The notes beneath the pieces were generated by a model. It saw nothing but the letters and a program-made list of their open reading frames with translations, was not told the origin of the DNA and did no database searches. Positions 1 through 8,994 of a stretch of 64,000 nt of DNA are shown piece by piece. The stretch is from Desulfosporosinus shakirovi (GTDB lineage: Bacteria > Bacillota > Desulfitobacteriia > Desulfitobacteriales > Desulfitobacteriaceae). The translations under genes were made by a program, and so were the position numbers. The stretch is taken from assembly GCF_020595055.1 (NCBI RefSeq), contig NZ_JAJDOO010000002.1, positions 222,419-286,418 of the forward strand, given 5' to 3'. Each line of letters opens with the position of its first letter. Position 1 is the stretch's first letter.

Positions 1-663
1 CCTAAATATTTAGAACCTCGTTTATTTGGTAATCCTTCTATGGCTCTGGCCAATGCTAGCCGCGAGGCCTTGCGGATGGGCAGGATGGCGGGAGAAGCAT
101 ATGAAAATTCAAAAGACTACTTTTTTGATCATAACCCACATAGTAAACACTTAACAGGTCAATTTGAAGCTGGGATCGATAAGCTTGAAAACGAGATCAC
201 AGACTACGTCTTAAACATTACATCCGGTAAAATGCTCACGTCTGAGCAATCGAACCAGAGTTATCGGATTCTGCAAGTGATTGGTGACATAGAACGAGTA
301 GGAGACCACGCCACTAATCTCGTGGAACTTGCTGATTATGCTATCGAATCAAAAGTTAAATTCTCAGAACAAGCCAATAGTGATCTTATGAATATGTTTG
401 AGAAAGTCCAAGAGATCTTCAGGATGTCCTTAGAAGTATTAAAAACTGATGATATTGCTTTATCTGAGAAAGTACTCAAATATGACGATATTATTGACGA
501 TCTAGAAATTAGTTTGCGTAAGAGGCATATAGAACGTCTCAGTCAAGGGACTTGTAATGGAAGTTACGGTGCTACTTTCCTTAATATCATTAGTAATCTA
601 GAACGTATTGGCGATCACTCTGTAAATATTGCAAAATACACTCTTTTACACAGGAAAAACTAA
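1..663 (+). CDS. Na/Pi cotransporter family protein, C-terminal PhoU-like domain (5' end outside window)
   Basis: The reading frame is open from base 1, so this is the last 220 residues of a longer protein and the ATG at 40 is internal. The visible part is an all-helical PhoU-like domain with two repeats, each carrying an E-R-x-G-D-H motif (ERVGDH and ERIGDH), a hallmark of PhoU metal-binding bundles. The opening residues (PKYLEPRLFGNPSMAL) match the linker that follows the membrane domain in NptA/YjbB-type Na/phosphate cotransporters, so the missing N-terminus should be a sodium-dependent phosphate transporter. A stand-alone PhoU is less likely because the frame continues upstream. A terminator follows at 722. 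Confidence 0.8.
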   Translation, partial: PKYLEPRLFGNPSMALANASREALRMGRMAGEAYENSKDYFFDHNPHSKHLTGQFEAGIDKLENEITDYVLNITSGKMLTSEQSNQSYRILQVIGDIERVGDHATNLVELADYAIESKVKFSEQANSDLMNMFEKVQEIFRMSLEVLKTDDIALSEKVLKYDDIIDDLEISLRKRHIERLSQGTCNGSYGATFLNIISNLERIGDHSVNIAKYTLLHRKN

Positions 664-721
664 AACTGTTTGCATTTGAAAGGGTTGAATCTCAGAGCAT
701 TTATTAACTTAAAAGGATTAA

Positions 722-760
722 CGAGGTTTATGTAATATGATACATGAACCTTGTTTTTAT
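722..760 (+). terminator. Intrinsic terminator after the Na/Pi cotransporter gene
   Basis: A 13-bp stem with two G-U pairs (722-734 with 741-753) and a 6-base loop is followed by a T-rich tail. It lies in the 300-base gap 664-963, where nothing else was recognised. Confidence 0.7.
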
Positions 761-963
761 TTTAGTAGGATCAATCTTTAAAACTGTATATTTCGTTTAG
801 CCCAGGGGTAGGGGATTAGGAACTTCATTCTATTATTACTAGGAACTGTAATTGTGGTTGTTTCATAATGTTTATTATTTTTAAGCACTATATACTTTTG
901 ATAAAGTCAATGATAACATGTAAATAATTGAATTAATAATAAAGCTAAGGGAGTTCTATTGGT

Positions 964-1641
964 ATGATCCGAGTTTGGTCGTTATTTGCAATGATAATTA
1001 TAGCAATCATGCATTCTGCACTTACACACTTCGTGGGCGTACCCTTCTTTAACAGCATTATCGTTAAATGCTTGATACTGGGTATCGTTTTTGGACTAAT
1101 AAATTACATAGTTGCGGAAGTGTTTGTCAGGAGACTCAATAAACTTAAAAAGATCAATAAGCAACTAAGAGTAAAGCTTAAGACTGATAATTTAATGGGA
1201 ATACTCAATCGAAGAGCTTTCGATGATGATATTGAAAATTTAGAACATATCGATCCATACTCATTAATTTTCATTGACATAGACAATTTTCGGGATTTCA
1301 ATAATCGTTTTGGCCACGATGTTGGAGACAGCGTGCTAGTTAAAGTAGGAAAAACAATTCAGGATAGTGTTCGTACGAGCGACCGAGTATACAGATATGG
1401 CGGAGAAGAAATAGTTTTGCTTTTAAGAGACTGTGATAAAAGGAACGCTTGGAAGATGGCCGAAACGATCCGCTCAGAAATAAGTGAGCTTGATAATGGA
1501 TCATACCCTCAAATCACCATTTCCTTGGGAGTTTCAAGTTACCCCTACGATGGCAAAACTATTAACGATCTAATTTCCGCTTCTGATCAAGCACTCTTAA
1601 GAGCTAAACAAAATGGAAAGAATTGTACTATTTTATGTTAG
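964..1641 (+). CDS. Membrane-anchored diguanylate cyclase (GGDEF domain)
   Basis: Predicted to make cyclic di-GMP from two GTP at the membrane. Residues about 5-50 form two hydrophobic segments, followed by a short charged linker (RRLNKLKKINKQLR) and a GGDEF domain from about residue 70 to the end. The active-site loop reads GGEEI, a functional variant, and the product-inhibition I-site RxxD (RTSD) sits five residues before it, so feedback control is likely. The DxLTGxxNRR-type start is present as DNLMGILNRRAF. There is no recognisable periplasmic sensor, so the input is unknown. The gene stands alone, with an SD-like aaggga upstream and a terminator just downstream. Confidence 0.9.
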   Translation: MIRVWSLFAMIIIAIMHSALTHFVGVPFFNSIIVKCLILGIVFGLINYIVAEVFVRRLNKLKKINKQLRVKLKTDNLMGILNRRAFDDDIENLEHIDPYSLIFIDIDNFRDFNNRFGHDVGDSVLVKVGKTIQDSVRTSDRVYRYGGEEIVLLLRDCDKRNAWKMAETIRSEISELDNGSYPQITISLGVSSYPYDGKTINDLISASDQALLRAKQNGKNCTILC

Positions 1642-1676
1642 CCTATAAGCCATGAAAATGAAATACACAAATCATC

Positions 1677-1712
1677 GAAGAAGGGACCCTGACATATTAG
1701 GGTCCCTTCTTC
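1677..1712 (+). terminator. Intrinsic terminator after the GGDEF gene
   Basis: A perfect 13-bp stem (1677-1689 with 1700-1712) with a 10-base AT-rich loop, located 36 bases after the stop codon. Confidence 0.8.
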
Positions 1713-1840
1713 ATGTTAATTCTTGGACCAACGCATCTACATAATAAACTACACGTTTAGAGATAATAATTTGAAGTGGTGGCATAGAGACGTAGTCCTG
1801 GGCCAAGGTATTCCCACCGCAAAAGGAGGGCATTTAGATA

Positions 1841-2251
1841 ATGTTCAAGAGCAGAAAAATAGTTGCGGGGCTTATTATCGTTGTTGCTTTACTAAGCATA
1901 CCTTTCTTCTATAATTTAGGAAAATCCAACAAGGCGCCTCTAATAGATTTGGATACTCCAGCTATTCGGCAACTAGAGGTTAAGGAGTGTATCGAGTCAA
2001 CGGAATTTATGAAAGCTAATCACATGAAACTTCTGTACCAATGGAGAGAAGAAGGCGTGCGTGAGGGCAAAACGGAGTATGTGAATAGTAAAGGGGAAGC
2101 ATATAGGCTTAGCTTTCAAACTTGCTTGAACTGTCATTATAATCCGGGAGTAAAAACGTCTGATCAATTCTGTGTTTCGTGCCATAACTACGCTGCTGTA
2201 AAGCCGAATTGTTGGGATTGTCATTTGTTACCAGACCCTCATCCCGATTGA
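1841..2251 (+). CDS. dsrJ: DsrJ-like triheme c-type cytochrome
   Basis: A 136-residue protein with an uncleaved signal/anchor helix (about residues 7-25) and three c-type heme motifs near the C-terminus: CLNCH, CVSCH and CWDCH. The pattern ANHMxLLxxWRxExVR before the hemes and HNYAAVKPNCWDCH at the end match DsrJ, the extracytoplasmic cytochrome of the DsrMKJOP membrane complex of sulfate reducers. A strong SD (aaaggaggg) precedes the ATG. It is not flanked by dsrM, dsrK, dsrO or dsrP: a diguanylate cyclase lies upstream and an ABC importer on the other strand lies downstream. It may be an orphan paralogue or act with a complex encoded elsewhere. Confidence 0.8.
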   Translation: MFKSRKIVAGLIIVVALLSIPFFYNLGKSNKAPLIDLDTPAIRQLEVKECIESTEFMKANHMKLLYQWREEGVREGKTEYVNSKGEAYRLSFQTCLNCHYNPGVKTSDQFCVSCHNYAAVKPNCWDCHLLPDPHPD

Positions 2252-2360
2252 CCTCTACAATTTAATGTGTGGATGAAAGTTTGAACAAGATATAAAGCAA
2301 TTAAAAATTGGGATTTATGAAATTATGAAGATGGGATGCAGTAAAATTGAGGATGGGGGA

Positions 2361-2420
2361 TTAAAAGGGAGGCTGGATGCTGCACCATTATGATTAATTC
2401 AGGTGAAAGCACGCCTCCTA
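2361..2420 (-). terminator. Likely terminator of the nucleoside importer operon
   Basis: The inverted repeat GGAGGC/GCCTCC (2368-2373 with 2413-2418) brackets a partly pairing loop just after the last permease gene. On the minus strand it is followed by cccttttaat. The long loop lowers confidence. Confidence 0.45.
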
Positions 2421-2426
2421 TATTTA

Positions 2427-3392
2427 TTATTTAAGACCTTTGTCATAGGGAATGCCTTCAGCTTTAGGAGCCCGGGATTTTTTAGATGTAAATGCGAGAA
2501 CAACCATAGTTGCAACATAAGGCAGCATTTTGTAATAGGTTTGATTAATGTTTAAATCACCTAAGAAGGGGACCAAAGCAATTGAATAGGCCACCGTGCG
2601 AAGAAATGCGAAGAATAACGCTGCGAGTAGAATCTTAAAAGGCTTCCATTGTCCGAATATCATAACAGCAAGTGCCAGAAAGCCGAATCCTGCAACCCCT
2701 GTATGACCATTAGTGTTCCCATTCATAACCCCAACTGCATAGAAGAATCCGCCAATACCTCCGAGGATCCCAGAAAGGCCCACACCAGCAAAGCGCATGA
2801 AATAAACATTTATTCCAACTGAGTCAGCGGCATGTGGATGTTCGCCACAGGCGCGTAGGCGCAGACCAAACTTTGTTTTATAAAATACGATAGCAGATAT
2901 AACAAGCAACACAATGCCAATGTACACAGTAATATACGTATTTTGAAATAATAATTTACCTAGAACTGGTATTTCGCTTAGGGAAGGCACTTCTTTAATA
3001 TAAAAATTTTTGTTTGTGGTGATACCGTCACTGTTGAAGAACATTTTTGAAAACAATAGAATTGCTGCGGGAACTAACATATTCAGTGCCGTACCGGTAA
3101 TAGTCTGGTCTGCTTTCATAGTTACAGCAGCAAGGGATAACAACAACGAATATAGAAATCCCGCAGTTGCTGCAACGAGCATACCCAGAAGCAATATTAC
3201 CTGTACGTCCATGGAGGCACCTTGGACAAAGTAAATAAAGAAGCAACCAAAAAATGCACCGAACAGCATAATACCCTCCAGGGCAATATTGATGACACCA
3301 CTACGTTCACTGAACATACCGCCCAAGGCCACCAAAAGCAGGGGAATGGCAACTGGAAGCGTATTCTGAATCAGATAATAAAATGTATCTAT
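2427..3392 (-). CDS. ABC importer permease, nucleoside type (NupQ/YufQ-like)
   Basis: A polytopic membrane permease of the BPD_transp_2 family, with the family signature GGMFSERSGVINIALEG near its N-terminus. It should form the channel of a purine-nucleoside importer with the preceding permease, ATPase and BMP lipoprotein. The start is unusual. Homology-like sequence (IDTFYYLIQNTLPVAIP) extends upstream of the first conventional start (TTG at 3335) back to an ATA codon at 3390-3392. That codon lies ten bases after an aaggaggg SD and three bases after the stop of the upstream gene. Start at ATA, or at an internal CTG/TTG, cannot be settled by reading. The protein is 321 residues from ATA. Confidence 0.85.
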   Translation of the reverse strand: MDTFYYLIQNTLPVAIPLLLVALGGMFSERSGVINIALEGIMLFGAFFGCFFIYFVQGASMDVQVILLLGMLVAATAGFLYSLLLSLAAVTMKADQTITGTALNMLVPAAILLFSKMFFNSDGITTNKNFYIKEVPSLSEIPVLGKLLFQNTYITVYIGIVLLVISAIVFYKTKFGLRLRACGEHPHAADSVGINVYFMRFAGVGLSGILGGIGGFFYAVGVMNGNTNGHTGVAGFGFLALAVMIFGQWKPFKILLAALFFAFLRTVAYSIALVPFLGDLNINQTYYKMLPYVATMVVLAFTSKKSRAPKAEGIPYDKGLK

Positions 3393-3395
3393 CGT

Positions 3396-4523
3396 TTACG
3401 CTCCCTCCTTTGGATCAACAGGCAGAAATTTTTTTGATCGGTTTTTCCTGAAAAGATTATTTATAAGGTTGCCAACCATAGTATTCATAAGCATAGCAAA
3501 GGCTGAAAAATATATAATAACCGCAATCACAACATCTATGATCTCTGGTTTATAGCCGTAGAGACTTGCTAGTGTACCACCGCGCTGAATGTGAGAGACA
3601 AAAAGTGCAGAAAAAATAATTCCGATGGGGCTGGAGTTGCCTAGGAGGGCTACTGCAATACCATTAAAACCGTTCGCAGCAATTACGCTTACCGGCTCAT
3701 AGGTCATACTGCTTCCAGCGATGGTCGACGGTGCTAAAATAGCAAATGCTCCGCCAAGCCCTGCCATGCCACCTGCAATTACCATCGTTAGTATGATATT
3801 GCGTTTACCGTTCATACCGGCGTAGGCGCTGGCATATTTGTTAAAGCCCGTTGCTTTTAGTTCATAACCAAAGTTAGTTTTATTTAGAATAATAAATAAT
3901 ATTAGTGCCGCAATAATAGCAATGAAAATAGAAATATTAACACTGGAATTAGTAATTCCAAGAGAGGGTATTTGTGCCGACGTGGGGAGGTAGGAAGTTC
4001 TGGTTTTCGAGGAAATATACATCGTTGCGTTTCCTTGAATAAGCATATCTACCAGATACATACCGATATAGTTGAACATTATGGAGGTAATAACTTCATT
4101 AACGTTCAGCAATGCCTTAAATATACCGGGGATCAAGCCCCAAAGCATTCCACCGGCCATACCGGCCAGAACACAGACTAACCAGTGAACACTGTCGGGT
4201 AACTTCCACATAAACCCTACATACAAGGCAAAGAACATGCCCATTGTATACTGGCCCGAAGCCCCAATGTTAAATAAGCCCATTTTAAAGGCAAAGCCTA
4301 CAGCCAGACCTGTCATTAAGATAGGAGTTGCATAATAAAACACATCCCCAATGCGTTTGAAACCACCCAACAACAGTATCTGAAATCCTAAAAATGAGTT
4401 GGCAGGGCTGGCGACAGTCATAATGATATATCCAAAAACAAGCCCCAGCAATATAGCAAGCAGCACTGCAGTAAATGCCGAAAAACCTCTAGTTTTCCCC
4501 ACCTTTTTGATATTGTCCTGCAT
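3396..4523 (-). CDS. ABC importer permease, nucleoside type (NupP/YufP-like)
   Basis: A 375-residue polytopic permease of the BPD_transp_2 family and partner of the permease encoded immediately downstream. Family features include the amphipathic coupling region near GFNKYASAYAGMN and a glycine-rich segment (GGMAGLGGAFAIL). The ATG at 4523 was chosen because aaggag lies seven bases upstream; a longer reading to 4574 would ignore this SD. The start overlaps the end of the ATPase gene by 35 bases and its stop is three bases from the next permease's start region, so the operon is translationally coupled. Confidence 0.9.
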   Translation of the reverse strand: MQDNIKKVGKTRGFSAFTAVLLAILLGLVFGYIIMTVASPANSFLGFQILLLGGFKRIGDVFYYATPILMTGLAVGFAFKMGLFNIGASGQYTMGMFFALYVGFMWKLPDSVHWLVCVLAGMAGGMLWGLIPGIFKALLNVNEVITSIMFNYIGMYLVDMLIQGNATMYISSKTRTSYLPTSAQIPSLGITNSSVNISIFIAIIAALILFIILNKTNFGYELKATGFNKYASAYAGMNGKRNIILTMVIAGGMAGLGGAFAILAPSTIAGSSMTYEPVSVIAANGFNGIAVALLGNSSPIGIIFSALFVSHIQRGGTLASLYGYKPEIIDVVIAVIIYFSAFAMLMNTMVGNLINNLFRKNRSKKFLPVDPKEGA

Positions 4524-6060
4524 TGTCATTCTCCTTTGCAATGCTGCTTTTGGCACCTGACATGTACAGACCAAGTTCTTGAACAGTGGTTGTCATGGCG
4601 TCTAGCTCACCAACTATTTCTCCTTCATACATTACAATAATTCTATCGCTTAAATTCATGACCTCCTCCAGCTCGTGAGAAATCAACAAGACCGCTTTTC
4701 CGGCATCACGTCTTGCGATGAGCTGTTTATGTATGTATTCGATAGCCCCAATATCAAGACCTCGGGTAGGTTGTACTGCAATTAGCAGCTCATGTTCCTT
4801 GTCAATTTCCCGAGCAAGAATTGCCTTTTGCTGGTTTCCGCCCGACATACTTCGCATGGGAGTAATCGCCCCTTGTCCGCTGCGAACATCATATTGCTTA
4901 ATCAACTTTTCGGCATATGAGCGCACGGCATTGCTTTTAATAAATCCGAAATGCTGAAACTCAGGCCGCCAATAACGCTGCAGAACCAGATTTTCTTCTA
5001 ATGAATAATCAAGTACGAGACCATACTTGTGGCGATCCTCCGGAATGTGGCTCATACCTGACTTTGATCGAGTGCGAATCGTCGCCTTTGTAATATCTCT
5101 GCCGCAAAGAGTGATAATTCCATTGCTTGTTTTTTCAAGCCCTGTAAGCCCCGAGACAAACTCAGTTTGTCCGTTTCCGTCGATACCGGCAAGACAAAGG
5201 ATTTCACCTGCTCGTACATCGAAACTAACGTTTTTTACAGCATTGTTGTTATGAATCTTGGAGGAAACTGTAATATTCTTTACAGATAGAACAACATCGC
5301 CGAGTTCCTTAGTTTCTTTATGCACCTTGAAGTTCACATTTCGTCCAACCATCATTTTTGAAAGTTCTTCCTTTGTGGTATCTTTTATTGCAACGTCACC
5401 CATTAATTTACCCTTGCGCAGTACAGTGCAACGATCGGCAACAGCCATAATCTCATTCAATTTATGGGTTATAAACAAAATTGATTTACCTTCTCTGGCA
5501 AATTCCCGCATTATTTCCATGAGCTCATCAATTTCCTGCGGGGTTAAAACTGCAGTTGGTTCATCAAAAATCAAAATATCATTTTCACGATACAGCATTT
5601 TCAAGATCTCAACACGTTGCTGCATTCCAACTGAAATCTGTTCAATTAAAGCATCGGGGTTTACTTCAAATCCGTACTGTTCACTTAGTTTTATAACCCT
5701 TTTCCGGGCTTCTTTCTTTTGCAAGAAGCCCATCTTATTGGGCTCAACTCCTAGAATGATATTTTCAAGAACCGTAAAAATATCTATAAGTTTAAAGTGC
5801 TGATGTACCATGCCAATGCCCAAATTGTTGGCGTCATTGGGATTATTAATTTTAACGACCATACCATTCTTCCTGATTTCCCCTTTTTCGGCCTGGTATA
5901 AGCCAAAAAGAACGCTCATAAGTGTCGATTTTCCCGCACCGTTTTCCCCTAACAAGGCATGGATTTCGCCCTTTCTTAAACATAGGGTAATATCATCATT
6001 GGCTGTAATGCCCGGAAATTCTTTAGTTATATTGAGCATTTCAATAATATAGTTTTCCAT
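4489..6060 (-). CDS. ABC importer ATPase with two nucleotide-binding domains (NupO/YufO-like)
   Basis: A 523-residue duplicated ABC ATPase that powers the nucleoside importer on the cytoplasmic side. The first domain has Walker A GENGAGKST, signature SVGMQQR and Walker B ILIFDEP. The second has the degenerate P-loop GIDGNGQTE, signature MSGGNQQK and the region LLIAVQPTRGLD in place of a standard Walker B, typical of the sugar/nucleoside CUT2-like class in which one site is catalytically weak. It lies between the lipoprotein gene and the two permeases in the minus-strand operon. Confidence 0.92.
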   Translation of the reverse strand: MENYIIEMLNITKEFPGITANDDITLCLRKGEIHALLGENGAGKSTLMSVLFGLYQAEKGEIRKNGMVVKINNPNDANNLGIGMVHQHFKLIDIFTVLENIILGVEPNKMGFLQKKEARKRVIKLSEQYGFEVNPDALIEQISVGMQQRVEILKMLYRENDILIFDEPTAVLTPQEIDELMEIMREFAREGKSILFITHKLNEIMAVADRCTVLRKGKLMGDVAIKDTTKEELSKMMVGRNVNFKVHKETKELGDVVLSVKNITVSSKIHNNNAVKNVSFDVRAGEILCLAGIDGNGQTEFVSGLTGLEKTSNGIITLCGRDITKATIRTRSKSGMSHIPEDRHKYGLVLDYSLEENLVLQRYWRPEFQHFGFIKSNAVRSYAEKLIKQYDVRSGQGAITPMRSMSGGNQQKAILAREIDKEHELLIAVQPTRGLDIGAIEYIHKQLIARRDAGKAVLLISHELEEVMNLSDRIIVMYEGEIVGELDAMTTTVQELGLYMSGAKSSIAKENDNAGQYQKGGEN

Positions 6061-6098
6061 AATTAACCTCTTTATGTTTTTTAAAAGTTAATATCCTA

Positions 6099-6128
6099 AA
6101 AGGGGAAAGGCATTTGCCCTTCCCCTTT
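6099..6128 (-). terminator. Stem-loop between bmpA and the ATPase gene
   Basis: A stem of 12 pairs plus a mismatch (6099-6111 with 6116-6128) with a 4-base loop. It is followed on the minus strand by a short T run. It probably dampens read-through so that the lipoprotein is made in excess over the membrane components, as is common in ABC importer operons. Confidence 0.5.
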
Positions 6129-6189
6129 AAAGGGCTTCTACTTACATAAGGCTCAGGCCAATATGTGGGCAGCAAAACTATAATTATTA

Positions 6190-7350
6190 TTATCTTACCT
6201 CAACAGTAACCTTTGAAAGTTTGAGGCTGGAAACAAGCTCCTTAGCTGTTGCATAACCGTTAGTATCAGCAACCTTGATGGTACGGACAGGATCTACCGA
6301 ACCCTTAGCTAGTGATGCATATATAGCGTCATAGTCGTTTTGGGTGAATGATTTGAATCTGTCAAAAGCATTGCCGTCTTGTTGTCCGATAATCGTTGTT
6401 GGAAGACCTACACCATTGTTGGCTGCATTGAAATAGGTAGATTTTCCTGCGAAGGTGCTCCAGCTGTTGGTTTTATAGATGGTTTCAAGAACTTGTATAA
6501 CAGAAGCTCCAAGACCTTTGGTTGCAGATGTAATAACAGTATCGCTCTCATATCTCTGGTCGACGTCAACGCCGATAACTTTTTTTCCTGCTTCAGCAGA
6601 GGCCGACATGATACTTTTACCTACTGAACCGCCGCAAGCAAAGATAACCTCTGTCCCTTCCTGATACATGGTTTTTGCTGTTGCTTTATTGGTATCAGTT
6701 TCTGCAAAATCTCCAGTATAATGATAAGTAACAGAAATTGCACCTGCAGGAAGGCCTAATTTTACCGCGGCAGCCTCGGCGCCCTGCAAATATCCATAGC
6801 CAAATGCTTGAACAGCCGGAACTGCCATACCTCCCATAAAACCAAGCTTTTTCATGCCGTCCATAACAGCGGCATAGCCGGCCAGATAACCGGGCTCTTC
6901 TTCAGAGTATAGAATGCTGGCAACATTATCATTCGTTTTAAAGGTTGCGTAATCAGCAGTATGAGGTGTTCCATCTAAGAGGATAAACTTTACATCAGGG
7001 TACCTTGTCTGTGCTTCGTAAATCGGAACCTCAAACAGAAAACCCGGTGTTACAATTACCTTAGCGCCACCGGTTACAGCCAAATCAATAGCTGCAAGAT
7101 AGCCTGCGTCAGACGCTTCTTCAGGCTTATAATACTTGTGAGTAATTTTGTTTTCCTCAGCAAAGGCAACTACGCCTTCCCAGGAGCCTTGGTTAAAGGA
7201 CTTGTCATCGATGTTGCCTTTGTCAGTAATGAGTGCGATTTCGAAGCCTTTGCTTGTTGCACCACCTTCACTAGTTGTACCACCGCAGCCAGTAACCATC
7301 GCGATGCAAAACAGAAAAAGAACCGCCAGTATTGCCGAAAATCTTTTCAT
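6190..7350 (-). CDS. BMP-family nucleoside-binding lipoprotein
   Basis: A 386-residue substrate-binding lipoprotein. It has a signal peptide with lipobox VTGC (Cys about residue 22), so it is anchored outside the membrane. The fold start IALITDKGNIDDKSFNQGSWEG is the classic BMP/PnrA signature, with the DDKSFNQ loop that binds the nucleoside ribose. The family in Firmicutes and spirochetes binds purine nucleosides such as guanosine. It is first in the four-gene importer operon, with a strong SD (aggaggagg) seven bases before the ATG. The name bmpA, YufN-like, would fit. Confidence 0.92.
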   Translation of the reverse strand: MKRFSAILAVLFLFCIAMVTGCGGTTSEGGATSKGFEIALITDKGNIDDKSFNQGSWEGVVAFAEENKITHKYYKPEEASDAGYLAAIDLAVTGGAKVIVTPGFLFEVPIYEAQTRYPDVKFILLDGTPHTADYATFKTNDNVASILYSEEEPGYLAGYAAVMDGMKKLGFMGGMAVPAVQAFGYGYLQGAEAAAVKLGLPAGAISVTYHYTGDFAETDTNKATAKTMYQEGTEVIFACGGSVGKSIMSASAEAGKKVIGVDVDQRYESDTVITSATKGLGASVIQVLETIYKTNSWSTFAGKSTYFNAANNGVGLPTTIIGQQDGNAFDRFKSFTQNDYDAIYASLAKGSVDPVRTIKVADTNGYATAKELVSSLKLSKVTVEVR

Positions 7351-7462
7351 TATACTCCTCCTCCTATAATCTGGATATGATAGTTACTACCAAATGTATT
7401 TTACAACCCTTATATAAATTACAACTATTTTCCTATTGTTTATATAAAGTCTGGCTTTGCGA

Positions 7463-7511
7463 ACTAAGTCATCTAATAATGGTTGACTAAGTCAGATAAA
7501 TGTGCTATTTT
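7463..7511 (+). promoter_or_regulatory. Promoter and likely MarR operators upstream of the MarR-GNAT gene
   Basis: A -35 TTGACT (7483-7488) and a -10 TATTTT (7506-7511) are separated by 17 bases. The -35 lies inside a perfect 11-bp palindrome TGACTAAGTCA (7484-7494), and a near-copy ACTAAGTCA (7463-7471) starts 23 bases further up. This arrangement suggests negative autoregulation by the encoded MarR domain. Confidence 0.55.
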
Positions 7512-7540
7512 TAGTGAAATAACTATTGAGGGGCAACCAT

Positions 7541-8476
7541 ATGAATTCAACATATACACCATTGGTTCATACCATTCGAAGCTTTAATCGATTTTACACT
7601 AATATCCTTGGACTTTTAGATCATCATATGCTTGACAGTGATTTTTCCCTGTCTGAAGCTCGTGTATTGTACGAAATTGGGCATATGGAGAATTGTACTT
7701 CTAAAAAATTAATTGAGGAACTAAGAATCGACTCAGGCTATCTAAGCAGGATTATAAAACGCTTTGATAAGCGCAATTTAACTTATAGAGTACAGTCCAC
7801 TGAGGATGGCCGATTGTATTATCTTTATCTTACCGATAATGGAAAAGAGACGCTTTCAAAGCTGGATAATCGATCTGATCAACAAATCTATCAGATGATT
7901 GTACAATTACAGGAGCAAAACCAAAAAAGGCTTATTGAAGGTATGCAAGCGATTGAAAGTGCGCTGTCAAGAGATTCTGTTTCCAGAAACGAAAAGATAA
8001 ACTTGCGTTACGAGTTGATGCCTGGAGATGTAGGTCAGCTAATTCATCTGCATGGTTGGATATATGCCCAAGAATGTGGGTATAACCATGTTTTTGAAGG
8101 CTATGTTTGTAAGACCTTATCTAACTTCTTTGAAAACTATAGTCCGCAGAAGGATAGGTTTTGGTTTGCTGAAGTTGACGGAGAGATGATAGGAGCTATT
8201 GCAATCGTCGGACATTCGGAAGAAAAAGCTCAGCTTAGGTGGTTTATACTTCATCCCAAATATCGAGGAATAGGTCTTGGCAACAAGCTGTTGAATGAAG
8301 CCATGCAATACTGTAGAGAGAAGGGGTATAAAAATTTATTTTTGGTGACCACGGAAGACCAAAAAACAGCTATAAAAATGTACTTGAAAGCTGGATTCAG
8401 AAAAGTGGCCGCGAATGAAAATCATGCCTGGGGCAAGGATTTGATTGAGCAGACCTTTGAGTTGAATTTACCATAA
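7541..8476 (+). CDS. MarR regulator fused to a GNAT acetyltransferase
   Basis: A 311-residue two-domain protein. Residues about 1-145 are a winged-helix MarR domain, with recognition region DSGYLSRIIKRFDKRNL and wing ED GRLYYLYLT. Residues about 155-311 are a GNAT acetyltransferase with the acetyl-CoA motif RGIGLGNKLL. This is an established architecture in which the regulator may also acetylate a small molecule or protein; its substrate is unknown. The ATG at 7541 follows gaggggcaacc. The palindromes overlapping its promoter suggest self-control. It is divergent from the BMP importer operon, so it could also regulate that operon. Confidence 0.88.
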   Translation: MNSTYTPLVHTIRSFNRFYTNILGLLDHHMLDSDFSLSEARVLYEIGHMENCTSKKLIEELRIDSGYLSRIIKRFDKRNLTYRVQSTEDGRLYYLYLTDNGKETLSKLDNRSDQQIYQMIVQLQEQNQKRLIEGMQAIESALSRDSVSRNEKINLRYELMPGDVGQLIHLHGWIYAQECGYNHVFEGYVCKTLSNFFENYSPQKDRFWFAEVDGEMIGAIAIVGHSEEKAQLRWFILHPKYRGIGLGNKLLNEAMQYCREKGYKNLFLVTTEDQKTAIKMYLKAGFRKVAANENHAWGKDLIEQTFELNLP

Positions 8477-8683
8477 TTATGCCTAAATAAGTCAGCACTT
8501 TAGCCTTAGCCCTTAACCCATTAAACATCCGATGTGGGGTCCCTTGTCAAGTCTAACCCAGAGGCTTAATTCACCTCGGATTATTCATTATTTCCCCTGT
8601 CTGCTTGACAGGGGGCAGTTCACTCATCATCGGCTGTTCTTAATATTCGTTTATAAAATTCTCTAAAGTTAAGCCTAACCTAA

Positions 8684-8780
8684 CTTATTAAGCCTTTATC
8701 TCGATACTGAGCCAAATACCGACGCAGTGTATGCTCTGACAAACCTGATTGCTCACAAAGGGCAACTTTAAGCTGATTTG
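8684..8780 (-). pseudogene. Transposase helix-turn-helix remnant
   Basis: On the minus strand one frame reads LKVALCEQSGLSEHTLRRYL followed by AQYRDKGL. This is the N-terminal helix-turn-helix found in many DDE transposases/integrases. The reading frame is only about 30 residues long, and the rest of the gene is absent. Confidence 0.45.
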
Positions 8781-8974
8781 AAGCCTTAAACCAAGAAGAA
8801 AAATGTGAACCTACTAAACCCCGTAACTGAATGTTTATGGGGTTTTTGTTATTTAATTTTCGTTGCTTCCAATATCATGATGATTTTCTGTGTAATTGTA
8901 AATAAGCTATGAAATCTATGAATACTTAGTAAAGCTTTTCAATATAAATGATTATAGGCTAATTACTTTCAAAA

Positions 8975-8994
8975 TCGAATAATTAGAGATTCGA
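8975..8994 (+). promoter_or_regulatory. Candidate operator of the gas-vesicle-like operon
   Basis: The inverted repeat TCGAAT-N8-ATTCGA lies 23 bases before the GTG start of the MarR gene that heads the cluster. Size and spacing suit a MarR-type dimer, but this is inference from position only. Confidence 0.35.

Noticed and set aside
7351..7462. Purine riboswitch ahead of the nucleoside importer
   Set aside because: No conserved loop-loop aptamer sequence could be seen, and the leader is short and AT-rich.
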